Below, piece by piece: positions 15,996-24,639 of a stretch of 38,012 bases of DNA. The first letter of the stretch is position 1, and each line of letters opens with the position of its first letter. The notes beneath the pieces are model-generated. The model had not been told where the DNA came from. It made no database searches and saw only the letters and a list, made by a program, of their open reading frames with translations. The position numbers and the translations under genes were made by a program. This DNA comes from Deltaproteobacteria bacterium RIFOXYA12_FULL_58_15 (lineage in GTDB: Bacteria > Myxococcota > XYA12-FULL-58-9), in contig MGST01000203.1 of the NCBI GenBank assembly GCA_001798605.1, positions 1 to 38,012 on the forward strand, written 5' to 3'.

Positions 15996-18064
15996 GCTTC
16001 TTCCACGACCATCTCCTAAGTGCCATCGTGCTCTTGCCGCTCGTCGGCGCCATGCTCCTGCTTGCATTTCCCCGCGGCCAGAAGTCTGGGGTGCGCGGCT
16101 TCACCATCGCCATCTGCCTCGTTGATTTTGCGTTGGCTCTGTGGCTGTGGGGCCGCTTCGATCCATCGATGGCGACGATGCAGGTAACCGAAAGGGTCGA
16201 CTGGATCCCCTCCTTTGGCATCACCTATTCGATGGGGGTCGACGGCCTCACCATTCTTCTCATCGTTCTCACCACCTTCCTGACGCCCATTGTCGTGGTC
16301 TCTACCTACTCCGGTGTCAAGGAGCGGGCCCGGGAGTACATGGTCTGCTTGCTGTTCTTGCAGAGCGGCATGCTCGGTGCGTTTGTCGCCACGGACCTGT
16401 TTCTCTTCTACGTGTTCTGGGAAGTGATGTTGGTGCCGATGTATTTCCTCATCGGCATCTGGGGCGGGCGCGAGCGCGTCTACGCCGCCATCAAGTTCTT
16501 CATCTTCACCATGAGCGGCTCCTTGCTCATGCTCGTCGCCATTCTTTACACGGTTTGGGCGGTCAAAGGCCAAGGCGATATCACCTTCAACTACGCCGAC
16601 GTGGTGGAACGTCTGGGCAATACCGATCTCGGCAACGCTGAGGTTTATCTCTTCCTCGCCTTTGCTCTGGCCTTCGCCATCAAAGTGCCGATGTTCCCGT
16701 TCCATACATGGTTGCCCGACGCCCACGTCGAGGCCCCCACGGGCGGCTCGGTGATCCTCGCTGGCGTCCTGCTCAAGCTCGGTACCTTTGGCTTTTTGCG
16801 TTATGCCATGTGGCTCTTCCCTGAGACTGCCGCGGCGTTCTTGCCCGCCATAGGTCTACTTGCGGTGATTGGCATCATCTATGGTGCGTTGGTCGCGATG
16901 GTGCAGGTCGACTTCAAGCGACTGGTTGCTTACTCATCGGTCAGCCATCTCGGCTTCGTGATGTTGGGCCTTGCTGCCATGACAGTGACCGGCGTCTCCG
17001 GCGGCGTGTTGCAGATGGTCAACCACGGCATCTCCACCGGTGCACTCTTCCTCTTGGTTGGCGTCATCTACGAGCGACGCCACACGCGGTTGTTGGATGA
17101 CTTCGGCGGCCTTGCCAAGGTGATGCCTAAGTATGCGATGGTCTGGGCCATCATGATGCTCAGCTCCGTTGGCTTGCCAGGACTCAACGGTTTCGTCGGC
17201 GAGTTTTTGATCTTGGTCGGCACCTTCCAGAGCGAAGGCATCTTGGTCGCAACAACCACCGGTCAGTTGGCGTGGATGGGCATCGTTGCCGCCAACGTCG
17301 TCGCCATCGCCGCCATCATCTTTTTGATTTTGGCCCTGGGCCGTCAACCCCGTGAACAAGTGGGTACTCCCACAAAGGCCGTCGCCGGCATCGGCATTGC
17401 CATCTTGGCTGGTGCCTTGGTCTTGCCGCCGATGGGCTCGTTCGCCGGGGGCCTGTTGATTCGCCCGTTGGTCGGCGTCACCAGCTCCAGCATCTCTGGG
17501 GATGGCTTCCGTGAGATCTTCGCCTTGCTTGCCGTTCTCGCCGGCACCGGCGTCATTTTCGCGGCGGTCTACTTGCTCCTCGCCACGCAGAAAGTCTTTT
17601 TTGGTCCCATTCGTCACAAGGAGAATGAGCACCTCAATGATCTGAGTCTCCGTGAAGGCATGATGTTATTGCCGTTGATTATCGTTGCGGTGGTCATGGG
17701 TGTTTATCCCAAGCCGTTCCTTGAGGCGGTGAACCCCACAGTCGAGAATTACGCCCAGCAGTTCCGTTCGCGGGCGGGCCTCTCGGCTCTTGCCGCCAAG
17801 GAGACACCTTCGCTAACGGCTCTTGCCAAGCCCGCCAGGCCCGACGAGCTTGTCGAGCCATCCTCCGCCTTGCCGATGCAGCTCATGGACCGGCCAGGGA
17901 TGCCAGGAATGCTACCCGCTCGGCGTCTGCCGAGTGGCCCGATCGTGGTGCCGCCCAGAGGTGAAATAGAGAAGGCACGAACAAATCCCAAGATGCAGAA
18001 GCTGGATGCCAAGGGAGTTCGTTGGTTGAAGAACCGCCCCGCAGTCAGGGGAGGTGAGCGATGA
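15992..18064 (+). CDS. nuoM: NADH-quinone oxidoreductase subunit M with C-terminal extension
   Basis: A 690-residue complex I antiporter-like subunit. The conserved core is clear: FYVFWEVMLVPMYFLIGIWGG with the essential glutamate, AIKVPMFPFHTWLPDAHVEAP with the channel lysine, SVILAGVLLKLGTFGFLRY, and VDFKRLVAYSSVSHLGFV. The usual NuoM ends about residue 590 here (MGVYPKPFLEAVNPTVENY). About 100 further residues, rich in Pro, Ala, Met and Arg with no membrane character, form an extension (17760-18064) not found in the standard ~500-residue protein. The start overlaps the nuoL stop and the stop overlaps the nuoN start (ATGA at both junctions), so the three are translationally coupled. Confidence 0.95.
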   Translation: MSFFHDHLLSAIVLLPLVGAMLLLAFPRGQKSGVRGFTIAICLVDFALALWLWGRFDPSMATMQVTERVDWIPSFGITYSMGVDGLTILLIVLTTFLTPIVVVSTYSGVKERAREYMVCLLFLQSGMLGAFVATDLFLFYVFWEVMLVPMYFLIGIWGGRERVYAAIKFFIFTMSGSLLMLVAILYTVWAVKGQGDITFNYADVVERLGNTDLGNAEVYLFLAFALAFAIKVPMFPFHTWLPDAHVEAPTGGSVILAGVLLKLGTFGFLRYAMWLFPETAAAFLPAIGLLAVIGIIYGALVAMVQVDFKRLVAYSSVSHLGFVMLGLAAMTVTGVSGGVLQMVNHGISTGALFLLVGVIYERRHTRLLDDFGGLAKVMPKYAMVWAIMMLSSVGLPGLNGFVGEFLILVGTFQSEGILVATTTGQLAWMGIVAANVVAIAAIIFLILALGRQPREQVGTPTKAVAGIGIAILAGALVLPPMGSFAGGLLIRPLVGVTSSSISGDGFREIFALLAVLAGTGVIFAAVYLLLATQKVFFGPIRHKENEHLNDLSLREGMMLLPLIIVAVVMGVYPKPFLEAVNPTVENYAQQFRSRAGLSALAAKETPSLTALAKPARPDELVEPSSALPMQLMDRPGMPGMLPARRLPSGPIVVPPRGEIEKARTNPKMQKLDAKGVRWLKNRPAVRGGER

Positions 18065-19557
18065 ACATGCTGCAAGATTTGGGGACCATTGCACCCTTGT
18101 GGATTGTTGCCATCGCGGCGGCGGTGGTTCTGCTGCTCACGGTCACCGGTGGCAAGAGTGGTCCGGCACCAAACACTGGCACACATCTGGTGATGGTCAG
18201 TCTCGCGGCGTTGGCAGCTGCAGCTTGGTTGTTGGTAGGACATGATGGCACCAAGACAGCTTTCTCGGGTGCGATTGTTGTCGATGGTGTGGGTGTGCTC
18301 TTTGGTCTCACGGTGATCGCGGGGGCTTTCATCGCGATCATGCTCGCAGCGGCGTATTTGACCGAACACGGATTGTCACAGGGCGAGTATTTCGCCTTGG
18401 TCCTGTTGTCGACGGTCGGCATGATGATGTTGGCCATGGCGGGGGATTTGTTGACCCTGTTTATCGGCCTCGAGACCATGTCTTTGGCAGTGTACATCTT
18501 GGCCGGTTACCGACGCTCGAATCGCAAGTCACAAGAGGCGGCATTCAAATACTTTGTGTTCGGGGCCTTTGCCTCAGCCTTCGCCCTGTTTGGTATGGCG
18601 CTCATTTATGGCGAGGTCGGTCGGGTTTCCGGGTCGCCGTCCTTGGCTTTTGCTGCCATTGGCAAGGCCTACGGACCAGGGGAGGTGGCCGCAATCGGGT
18701 GGATTGGCGTCGCCCTGGTGTTTGGTGGATTGGCATTCAAGATCGCCGCGGTGCCATTTCACATGTGGGCACCCGATGTCTATGAGGGAGCGCCAACGCC
18801 ATCGACTGGATTTATGGCGGTGGGTGTGAAGGCGGCTGCTTTTGCCGGTTTGTGTCGCTTCGTTGCTGCCACCATGGTTTCCGCTGAAGGGCGCACCGAG
18901 ACCGCAGTCTTGAGCATCGAGATCATCGCCATCATCACCATGGTGGTCGGCAATCTTCTGGCGGTTCGGCAGACACAAATCAAACGCATGCTCGCCTATT
19001 CCAGCGTGGCCCATGCAGGCTATGTCCTCCTTGGTGTGGCGGCGTTTGTTGCCAATCCCAAGCCCGAAACGATTCAGGCTGTCTCTTATTATCTCTTCGG
19101 TTATACGGCGATGACCTTGGGTGCCTTCGGTGTGGTATTGGCCTTTGAGTGCCAAGATGATCGCCGTCTCGATCTTCCCATCAGTCGCTTGAGTGGCATC
19201 GGCCACCGCTACAGTGCCACGGCGCTCGCGCTGGTCGTGTTCATGTTGGCTCTGGCCGGCATTCCTCCCACAGCCGGTTTTTTTGGCAAGTTGGCGGTTT
19301 TTAGCGCCGCTGTCGATGCCGGGCGCATTACCGCTGTTATTATTGCTGTTTTGGCGTCTGCGGTGGGCGCGTTTTACTACCTCAGGATCATTGTGGTCAT
19401 GTACATGCGTGGATCTGACTGCCAGGAGAAAAAGGTCAACTCATCATGGTTGGCGGCGGGTTTGTGGGCGTGTGCAGGGTTGACAATCGGCGTTGGGCTT
19501 CTGCCAGAATCCTACCTAGTCTTCGCCAAGCGGGTGTTGACGGGTTGGCTGGGCTGA
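18061..19557 (+). CDS. nuoN: NADH-quinone oxidoreductase subunit N
   Basis: A 498-residue complex I antiporter-like subunit and the third gene of nuoLMN. Signature segments are LLTLFIGLETMSLAVYILAGY with the conserved glutamate, GGLAFKIAAVPFHMWAPDVYEGAP with the lysine and the WxPDVYEGAP motif typical of NuoN, and TQIKRMLAYSSVAHAGYVLLG. It has about 13-14 hydrophobic segments and a normal length. The ATG at 18061 sits inside the nuoM stop (ATGA); an ATG two codons later is the only close alternative. No terminator is evident in the 28 bases before the next gene. Confidence 0.95.
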   Translation: MNMLQDLGTIAPLWIVAIAAAVVLLLTVTGGKSGPAPNTGTHLVMVSLAALAAAAWLLVGHDGTKTAFSGAIVVDGVGVLFGLTVIAGAFIAIMLAAAYLTEHGLSQGEYFALVLLSTVGMMMLAMAGDLLTLFIGLETMSLAVYILAGYRRSNRKSQEAAFKYFVFGAFASAFALFGMALIYGEVGRVSGSPSLAFAAIGKAYGPGEVAAIGWIGVALVFGGLAFKIAAVPFHMWAPDVYEGAPTPSTGFMAVGVKAAAFAGLCRFVAATMVSAEGRTETAVLSIEIIAIITMVVGNLLAVRQTQIKRMLAYSSVAHAGYVLLGVAAFVANPKPETIQAVSYYLFGYTAMTLGAFGVVLAFECQDDRRLDLPISRLSGIGHRYSATALALVVFMLALAGIPPTAGFFGKLAVFSAAVDAGRITAVIIAVLASAVGAFYYLRIIVVMYMRGSDCQEKKVNSSWLAAGLWACAGLTIGVGLLPESYLVFAKRVLTGWLG

Positions 19558-19585
19558 GCGAACCACCTATACTCCTATCAGTCGA

Positions 19586-21178
19586 ATGGATGTCTACTGC
19601 CCCCGATGCAAGCAAACTGAGACGCAGGTTGGTGACAACATTCTGCAACTGGGGAAGTGTGCCACCTGCGGTGGTCAAGTGAGTCTTGGGAAGACCGCCC
19701 TGCAGGTTAGCTCGTCACTCGATGGGGCCATCGCCATGAGTTTTGTGGCGGGCTCGCGGGTGGCGGTTCCTATTGATGCAACCTTTGAGCAAACTGAGCT
19801 AGTTCTCTCCAGCCAAAGCGATCAGAGGGCGGTGGGGCGTGGGATGCCTCCACCATCACCGCCCGATGACGACGAGGACGCGGCCATGTCTGACAACACC
19901 TACTCCGGCGACGATGGGTTGCCACCCAAGGATGATCCATTTTCTGATGTGGGTGAGTCACCCGTATCGATTCATGAGCAAGAGACTCGGGTGGGACCCA
20001 TCCCAGGCTTTGACGGGGCTGCCTCCGAAGGCGATGATCCCTTCGCCGTACCTGACCTCGGCGATCAGCCGATGGTCGCAAATGCACCGACGGTCTCGCA
20101 AGAGGATGATACGGTGGCTTCACCAACGCCGCCTCCCGCTGGAGCGCACCTGCAGCTTCCGTCTATCGACTTCTCTATGCCCGATTTCGGAATGCCAGAT
20201 TTCAGTGCAAAGCCAGCGGCCTCACTGGATCATGACGCCACCACGGTGGATTCTTCAGCGGCCGGGCGCGCAGCTATGTCGCACGCCAATCTGCCGGCAC
20301 ACTTGCAGTTGCCGAGCTTTCCCGATTTCCATATGCCGCCGGTGCCAGGGGAAGAGCGTAACATCAGCGGTGAGATTTCCATCGAAGGGGTGGCCGGAAG
20401 CTCATTTGCTGCCGAGGTCTCATCGCCGGGTGTGGCAAACCCGCTGCAGAACACCGGAGACACCTCCGGTGACAATTGGGCAGTCGCGGGGGTTGGCCAG
20501 GTTGCACCGCCACCACTGCGTGCGCCACCGCCGTTGCCGCCGGGCAAGAAACCCGCAACCTCTCAGGCACGGCATGCACAGCAAGGTGGTGCAGGTGGTC
20601 TCCCCGATCTGCCCATGGGACTGCCAGCCTTTGCTCAGCCCGCCAAACAAAAACACGATCTCACGTTGGTGCAGTCCGAGGCTGCGCTGCAACTGGCTGC
20701 AGGCAAGGGCTCAAAGACAGGCGCGGTCGTCATCGCCCTTATCCTGCTGGTTGTCCTGGGGGCTGGCGGTGCGGTGTGGCACTTCGGCATTGATAGACTC
20801 GCCGAGATGGCATTTGGTCCACAACAGGTGGAGATCACCAAGACTGCTGAAGAGAAAGCCGATGAGTTGCTGTTCCAGGGTAAGAAAGCCTACCTCGCAG
20901 GACTCGCCGCAGAGGAAAAGAAGAACGAAAAAGAGAAGAGCAAGCAATACAAGGCTGCCATGGAGTTCTTTCGTGAGGCTTTGAAGACCTATCCGCGCAA
21001 GGGGGATGTCCACCGGAACTTGGCGATCGTTCTCGCCAAGACAGGCAAGCAGGAGCAGGCAGTCAAGGAGTACGAGTTCTATCTTGCGAAGGTGCCTGAC
21101 GCTTCCGACCGCAAAGAGGTTCAGAAGATCGTGGACGATTACGAGAAGATGCAGAAGCAAAAGAGCAAGCGTCAATAG
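19586..21178 (+). CDS. Zinc-ribbon / single-TM / TPR protein
   Basis: A 530-residue protein of a type common in Myxococcota. It opens with a treble-clef zinc ribbon (MDVYCPRCKQ...GKCATCGG; C5, C8, C25, C28). A long acidic and Pro-rich linker (about 45-375) follows, holding a repeated AHLQLPS-x-DF-x-MP motif (near residues 188 and 237). Then come one TM helix (about 375-398, GAVVIALILLVVLGAGGAVW) and a C-terminal TPR-like helical part (ADELLFQGKKAYLAG, EFFREALKTYPRKGDVHRNLAIVLAKTGK). The zinc ribbon should be cytoplasmic and the TPR outside the membrane. Function is unknown. Its stop directly abuts the stop of the opposing Crp-family gene. It follows nuoN by 28 bases, but relation to complex I is doubtful. 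Confidence 0.85.
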   Translation: MDVYCPRCKQTETQVGDNILQLGKCATCGGQVSLGKTALQVSSSLDGAIAMSFVAGSRVAVPIDATFEQTELVLSSQSDQRAVGRGMPPPSPPDDDEDAAMSDNTYSGDDGLPPKDDPFSDVGESPVSIHEQETRVGPIPGFDGAASEGDDPFAVPDLGDQPMVANAPTVSQEDDTVASPTPPPAGAHLQLPSIDFSMPDFGMPDFSAKPAASLDHDATTVDSSAAGRAAMSHANLPAHLQLPSFPDFHMPPVPGEERNISGEISIEGVAGSSFAAEVSSPGVANPLQNTGDTSGDNWAVAGVGQVAPPPLRAPPPLPPGKKPATSQARHAQQGGAGGLPDLPMGLPAFAQPAKQKHDLTLVQSEAALQLAAGKGSKTGAVVIALILLVVLGAGGAVWHFGIDRLAEMAFGPQQVEITKTAEEKADELLFQGKKAYLAGLAAEEKKNEKEKSKQYKAAMEFFREALKTYPRKGDVHRNLAIVLAKTGKQEQAVKEYEFYLAKVPDASDRKEVQKIVDDYEKMQKQKSKRQ

Positions 21179-21868
21179 TTAGTGACTGTTCTCCAAATCT
21201 TGCTCGGCGAAGCCGTGACTGAGCAGAATCTTTTTGCCCTGCATCGAAAGAAATCCCCGCCGTTGGAACTCCGAGAGGACCCTCGAGACCGTCTCTCGGC
21301 TGGTGCCGATCATTGAGGCGAGGTCTTGTTGCGTCGGGCGTTCCTTGATGACGATACCCTCATCGGTGTCTTCGCCGTCGGATTTGGCCAATTCGATGAG
21401 CTTGCGGGCAACGCGGCCGTAGACGTCGAGCAGGGCGAGATTGCCGATGACCTCGTCGGCACGACGCAAACGCATGCTCATCTCGGCGAGAATGTTCGAG
21501 GCGGTCGTGGGGAATTCGTACAGGTGTTTGACGAAGTCCTCCCGCGATAGCATTAGCAGGTCTGTCTTTTCGATGGCTATGCAGTTGGCTGAGCGGGGCT
21601 CGCCATCGAGGAGACTCATCTCACCGAAGAAGTCGCCAGCGCGGAGAATCGACAGAATCACCTCTCGTCCACTGTCACCATAAAGGACGACCTTCACCCG
21701 GCCCTTTTGGATGATAAACAGAGCGTCCCCCGGATCATCTTGGCCAACGATCACCCGGTCCTTGGTGACTTTCATCGGTTTGAGCTTCGCCCCCAGTCTC
21801 TCAAGGGCCGTTTCATCGAGCCCGTGAAAGATGCTGACTTTGGCGAGAAGCTCAGAGGTTTTCGACAT
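21179..21868 (-). CDS. Crp/Fnr-family transcription regulator
   Basis: A 229-residue regulator with an N-terminal cyclic-nucleotide-binding barrel (about 8-125) and a C-terminal winged helix (about 150-222). The phosphate-binding cassette FFGEMSLLDGEPRSANC keeps the Glu and Arg-Ser that bind cAMP or another cyclic nucleotide, so a nucleotide ligand is likely. Fnr-type iron-sulfur cysteines are absent. The HTH reads TQQDLASMIGTSRETVSRVLSEFQRRG, with the Crp-like RETVSR recognition helix. The ATG at 21868 is preceded by a G-rich GGGGGC; the frame upstream does not look like protein. It is followed on the opposite strand, stop to stop, by the zinc-ribbon gene. A receiver–DUF4388 gene ends 108 bases upstream. 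Confidence 0.93.
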   Translation of the reverse strand: MSKTSELLAKVSIFHGLDETALERLGAKLKPMKVTKDRVIVGQDDPGDALFIIQKGRVKVVLYGDSGREVILSILRAGDFFGEMSLLDGEPRSANCIAIEKTDLLMLSREDFVKHLYEFPTTASNILAEMSMRLRRADEVIGNLALLDVYGRVARKLIELAKSDGEDTDEGIVIKERPTQQDLASMIGTSRETVSRVLSEFQRRGFLSMQGKKILLSHGFAEQDLENSH

Positions 21869-21976
21869 GGCACTGCCCCCAGTGGGTCGTTGGTGTTGGC
21901 AAGGTGGGCCCAGGGCCAACGAGATCGTCTTATCGTGATGCCATCGGTAGAACAAGGGGATGTGGGGTTACCCAAG

Positions 21977-23335
21977 TCACCCGATGGTTCCCTTGTTCTC
22001 GAGGTTGGTCGGCGAGATCTGCAGCTGCATGGCCAGCAGCCGGCTCGACACCAAGCCATAGATAATTCTGGCGGCGTCAAAGGAGGATGTGCCCACTTGC
22101 TGCACTATTTCCCGAACCGTCCGACTACCATCCACTGCGGCAATGACCGCTTGCTCTTTGTCGGTCAGCTGGTCAGCGGAGAGGTTGAAGCTCGTGGGGG
22201 TACGGCAGGGAACACCATCGAAGCTTGGGATTACACTTTCAATCAAACGCCACTCGTCGACGCGACGAAAGCCTTCCATGAGCAGTTCGTCGATGGTCAA
22301 GTCAAATTCAAACTCGAGCACATCAGCGGGCAATTCATTGCGTGGCTCGAACCAGAAGATCCCTTTGGGCCACCGCAAGAGCTCGTAGACGATCTGACTC
22401 GACTGGCGGCGCAGGGCTCGGTGAAGGTCGTCGCGGGTGAGAAACCCGAGCTTGACGACCTGATTGCCGAGTCTCTGTGTTGTACCCTTCCTGTTGTTGA
22501 GCAGGAGTCCGAGGTCGTTGGGAGCGATGAGCTCTTCTTGAACCATGACCGAACCGAGCAGAAACTCTTCGGCGAGGTTCGTGCCCGTCACCAGGCGAAC
22601 AAGTCCGCGTTCCAGTGCTATGGTAATCTCAACCTCGCTGCTTTGCACGTGCAAGAACCCACTCTGTCGTTGCAGTGACAGGATTTGCAGCACCTCGGCG
22701 ATCGGAACAACCGCAAGTTCGCCGCGCAGAGAGTGTCGATCATTGGTCAAATCAACGAGCCGTCTCAGCGAGTCGATCACGTGTGGTTGGGAAAGTGCGA
22801 CTTCAAGGGCATTGATGATTTCCATAGAGGCATGCGCCTCTTCGACTAGAAGTGCGGCGAGTGCCCGTCGCGCGTGGGTTGGGCTGAGGTCGATCGTGGG
22901 AGTCACGGTCCTCGGCATCGCTGGCAACGGTACCTGACGTTTGGGATTGTTGGCCTTCTTGAGAGAGTGCTCGACCACGGCAAGCAACACTTCTGGCGCA
23001 AATGGCTTGGTTATGTGGTCAATGATGCCGAGCTCATGGACAAACTTGGTGCCGACGGCATCGCCCCGAGTGATCATGAGGACGATGGGTATTTGTGCCA
23101 AATCCTCGTCACTGCCGAGGGCATAACAAACACCGTAGCCGCTGACCCCCGGCATCGCGAAATCAACGAGGATCATGTGCGGTTTGATCTTGTGGGCGAG
23201 CGCAAGAACCTCTGCGCCACTGTCGGTGCAGGTGACGTCATAGGATGCCTGGGTCAGCACCCCCTCGATGACCCGAAGCACGGTGGGCGAATCATCGACC
23301 ACGAGTAGGCGCCTCTGTTGAGATTCATCCGCCAT
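21977..23335 (-). CDS. Receiver–DUF4388 response regulator
   Basis: A 452-residue protein with an N-terminal receiver domain (1-125: VVDDSP, phospho-acceptor D58 in ILVDFAMPG, and K in DHITKPFAP). A helical linker follows, then a DUF4388/PATAN-like region (about 205-350) beginning LRGELAVVPIAEVLQILSLQRQSGFLHVQ. A C-terminal winged-helix-like segment (LTDKEQAVIAAVDGSRTVREIVQQV) closes it. DUF4388 is frequent in Deltaproteobacteria and Cyanobacteria, often joined to receiver domains in gliding or type IV pilus signalling (PatA-like). The start ATG 23335 gives MADESQQRRLLVVDDS. No partner kinase is adjacent. Confidence 0.87.
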   Translation of the reverse strand: MADESQQRRLLVVDDSPTVLRVIEGVLTQASYDVTCTDSGAEVLALAHKIKPHMILVDFAMPGVSGYGVCYALGSDEDLAQIPIVLMITRGDAVGTKFVHELGIIDHITKPFAPEVLLAVVEHSLKKANNPKRQVPLPAMPRTVTPTIDLSPTHARRALAALLVEEAHASMEIINALEVALSQPHVIDSLRRLVDLTNDRHSLRGELAVVPIAEVLQILSLQRQSGFLHVQSSEVEITIALERGLVRLVTGTNLAEEFLLGSVMVQEELIAPNDLGLLLNNRKGTTQRLGNQVVKLGFLTRDDLHRALRRQSSQIVYELLRWPKGIFWFEPRNELPADVLEFEFDLTIDELLMEGFRRVDEWRLIESVIPSFDGVPCRTPTSFNLSADQLTDKEQAVIAAVDGSRTVREIVQQVGTSSFDAARIIYGLVSSRLLAMQLQISPTNLENKGTIG

Positions 23336-23389
23336 GGAACTCTTTTCACTATAACCACGGCGACCCAATCTCAAGGGTTGGCTTGAGTA

Positions 23390-24541
23390 TCAAGGTCCGC
23401 GCCGGCGTGCCATCCCCTTTGCGGTCTCGCCGTAGACAAAGATCTCGCGACCGTTGTTGGCCAATTGCTTGGCTGTGACGTCGTGGAGGCCCATGGCCCG
23501 CACGTGGTCGAAGAACCGCGGCAATTGTTGGACCAACTGCCAGTTGTTGAGTTTGAGGGTGAACAGGACGCCGAGCAAGGTGTCCCGCATTCTTGCGACC
23601 AATCTGTCGACGCCAATGAGGGCCGCTCCGGGCTCGATGTTGACGTCGAGCACCATCCATTGCACTGAGGCCGGAAGCTCCTCGCGACGGACGAGGGCCA
23701 TGGGTCGCTGGATGTGGCGGAAGGCGCGGTGGCTAAGAACACTGGGATGCATCGCGGCGGGATCGATACCAACCACCCGCAGGCCGCGATCGAGCAGAGC
23801 CAGACACGCGCCGCCCGGGGCGCTGCCGACCTCGACCGCCGTGTCGCCGGATTGCAGGGGGGCGTCGGCCCAGAGGATACCCTCCTCGATCTTGAGATAG
23901 GCGCGGGACGGAGCGTTACGCGGCAATGGGATCGGCGGTCGTGCCCCGGGATACGGCGAATGCGTCGGTGAGTGCCGGTGGCAGCCGATCCACCAGACAT
24001 CTTCGTCGACGATGATGACGTCGAGGACGAGATCCCCTAGGGTTGCAACGACGTCGGAATGGAACAGGCCCGTGGCATGCAACGCGCGGATCTCCTGGTT
24101 GGCGTGCGCCGATAGCTCCCCCGGTACGTAACCCAAAGGGGCGTCACGTGGCGCATGGAGGTCGCGCGACCATAGGTGCAAGCGCAACGGCGGGCTTGTC
24201 ATGGCCTTTGCCATGTCGATGACAGCCGCTCTGTCGGCTGTGACCGTGCCGAGGCACGCGCCGTAGGTGCGCGCAAAGACGCTGTCTAACACGAATTGGG
24301 AATCCACCCCGGGGGCGGCCGCGGCTTTGAATGTTACGAACCCCGGTCGCGAAAACGCCAGGCGCAGGTGGGGGTGCTCGCGCACGATCTCGTCCTTGAG
24401 CGCCTGTTCCGCTCCCACCTGGCAGGTCGCAAAAAGGAAGGTGCGCTTGTCTGTCGGCGGATCGGTCACGGGTTTGCTCTCCACGCGCTCGGGCGGATTG
24501 ATTCGAACAAAATGCTGCGCCTCGAGAGTCGAAGCGACCAT
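23390..24541 (-). CDS. RlmM-like FtsJ-family RNA 2'-O-methyltransferase
   Basis: A 383-residue SAM-dependent methyltransferase resembling RlmM, the 23S rRNA C2498 2'-O-methyltransferase. The N-terminal part (FLFATCQVGAEQALKDEI, then LAFSRPGFVTFK) resembles the THUMP-type RNA-binding domain. The C-terminal Rossmann domain has the RlmM-style NAPSRAYLKIEEG opening and motif I VEVGSAPGGACLALLDRG. The K-D-K part of the FtsJ catalytic tetrad is seen (K in YLKIEE, D in VLDVNIEP, K in LFTLKLNN). The final Glu is less certain (VYGE). I used ATG 24541; a TTG at 24586 would add 15 residues. It lies between the receiver–DUF4388 gene and the MFS gene on the same strand. Confidence 0.8.
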   Translation of the reverse strand: MVASTLEAQHFVRINPPERVESKPVTDPPTDKRTFLFATCQVGAEQALKDEIVREHPHLRLAFSRPGFVTFKAAAAPGVDSQFVLDSVFARTYGACLGTVTADRAAVIDMAKAMTSPPLRLHLWSRDLHAPRDAPLGYVPGELSAHANQEIRALHATGLFHSDVVATLGDLVLDVIIVDEDVWWIGCHRHSPTHSPYPGARPPIPLPRNAPSRAYLKIEEGILWADAPLQSGDTAVEVGSAPGGACLALLDRGLRVVGIDPAAMHPSVLSHRAFRHIQRPMALVRREELPASVQWMVLDVNIEPGAALIGVDRLVARMRDTLLGVLFTLKLNNWQLVQQLPRFFDHVRAMGLHDVTAKQLANNGREIFVYGETAKGMARRRGP

Positions 24542-24639
24542 ACACCAATGCGCGTGGGTCGGGGAGATCGCAACCAAAAATCGCAACTCAAAACTCTATT
24601 ACTTGCATAAACCAACACGAAGATTTGCGGCGAATGTGC

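Noticed and set aside
21707..22678. A 323-codon plus-strand frame across the Crp and receiver–DUF4388 genes.
   Set aside because: It spans the gap between two confident minus-strand genes and has no recognisable motif.
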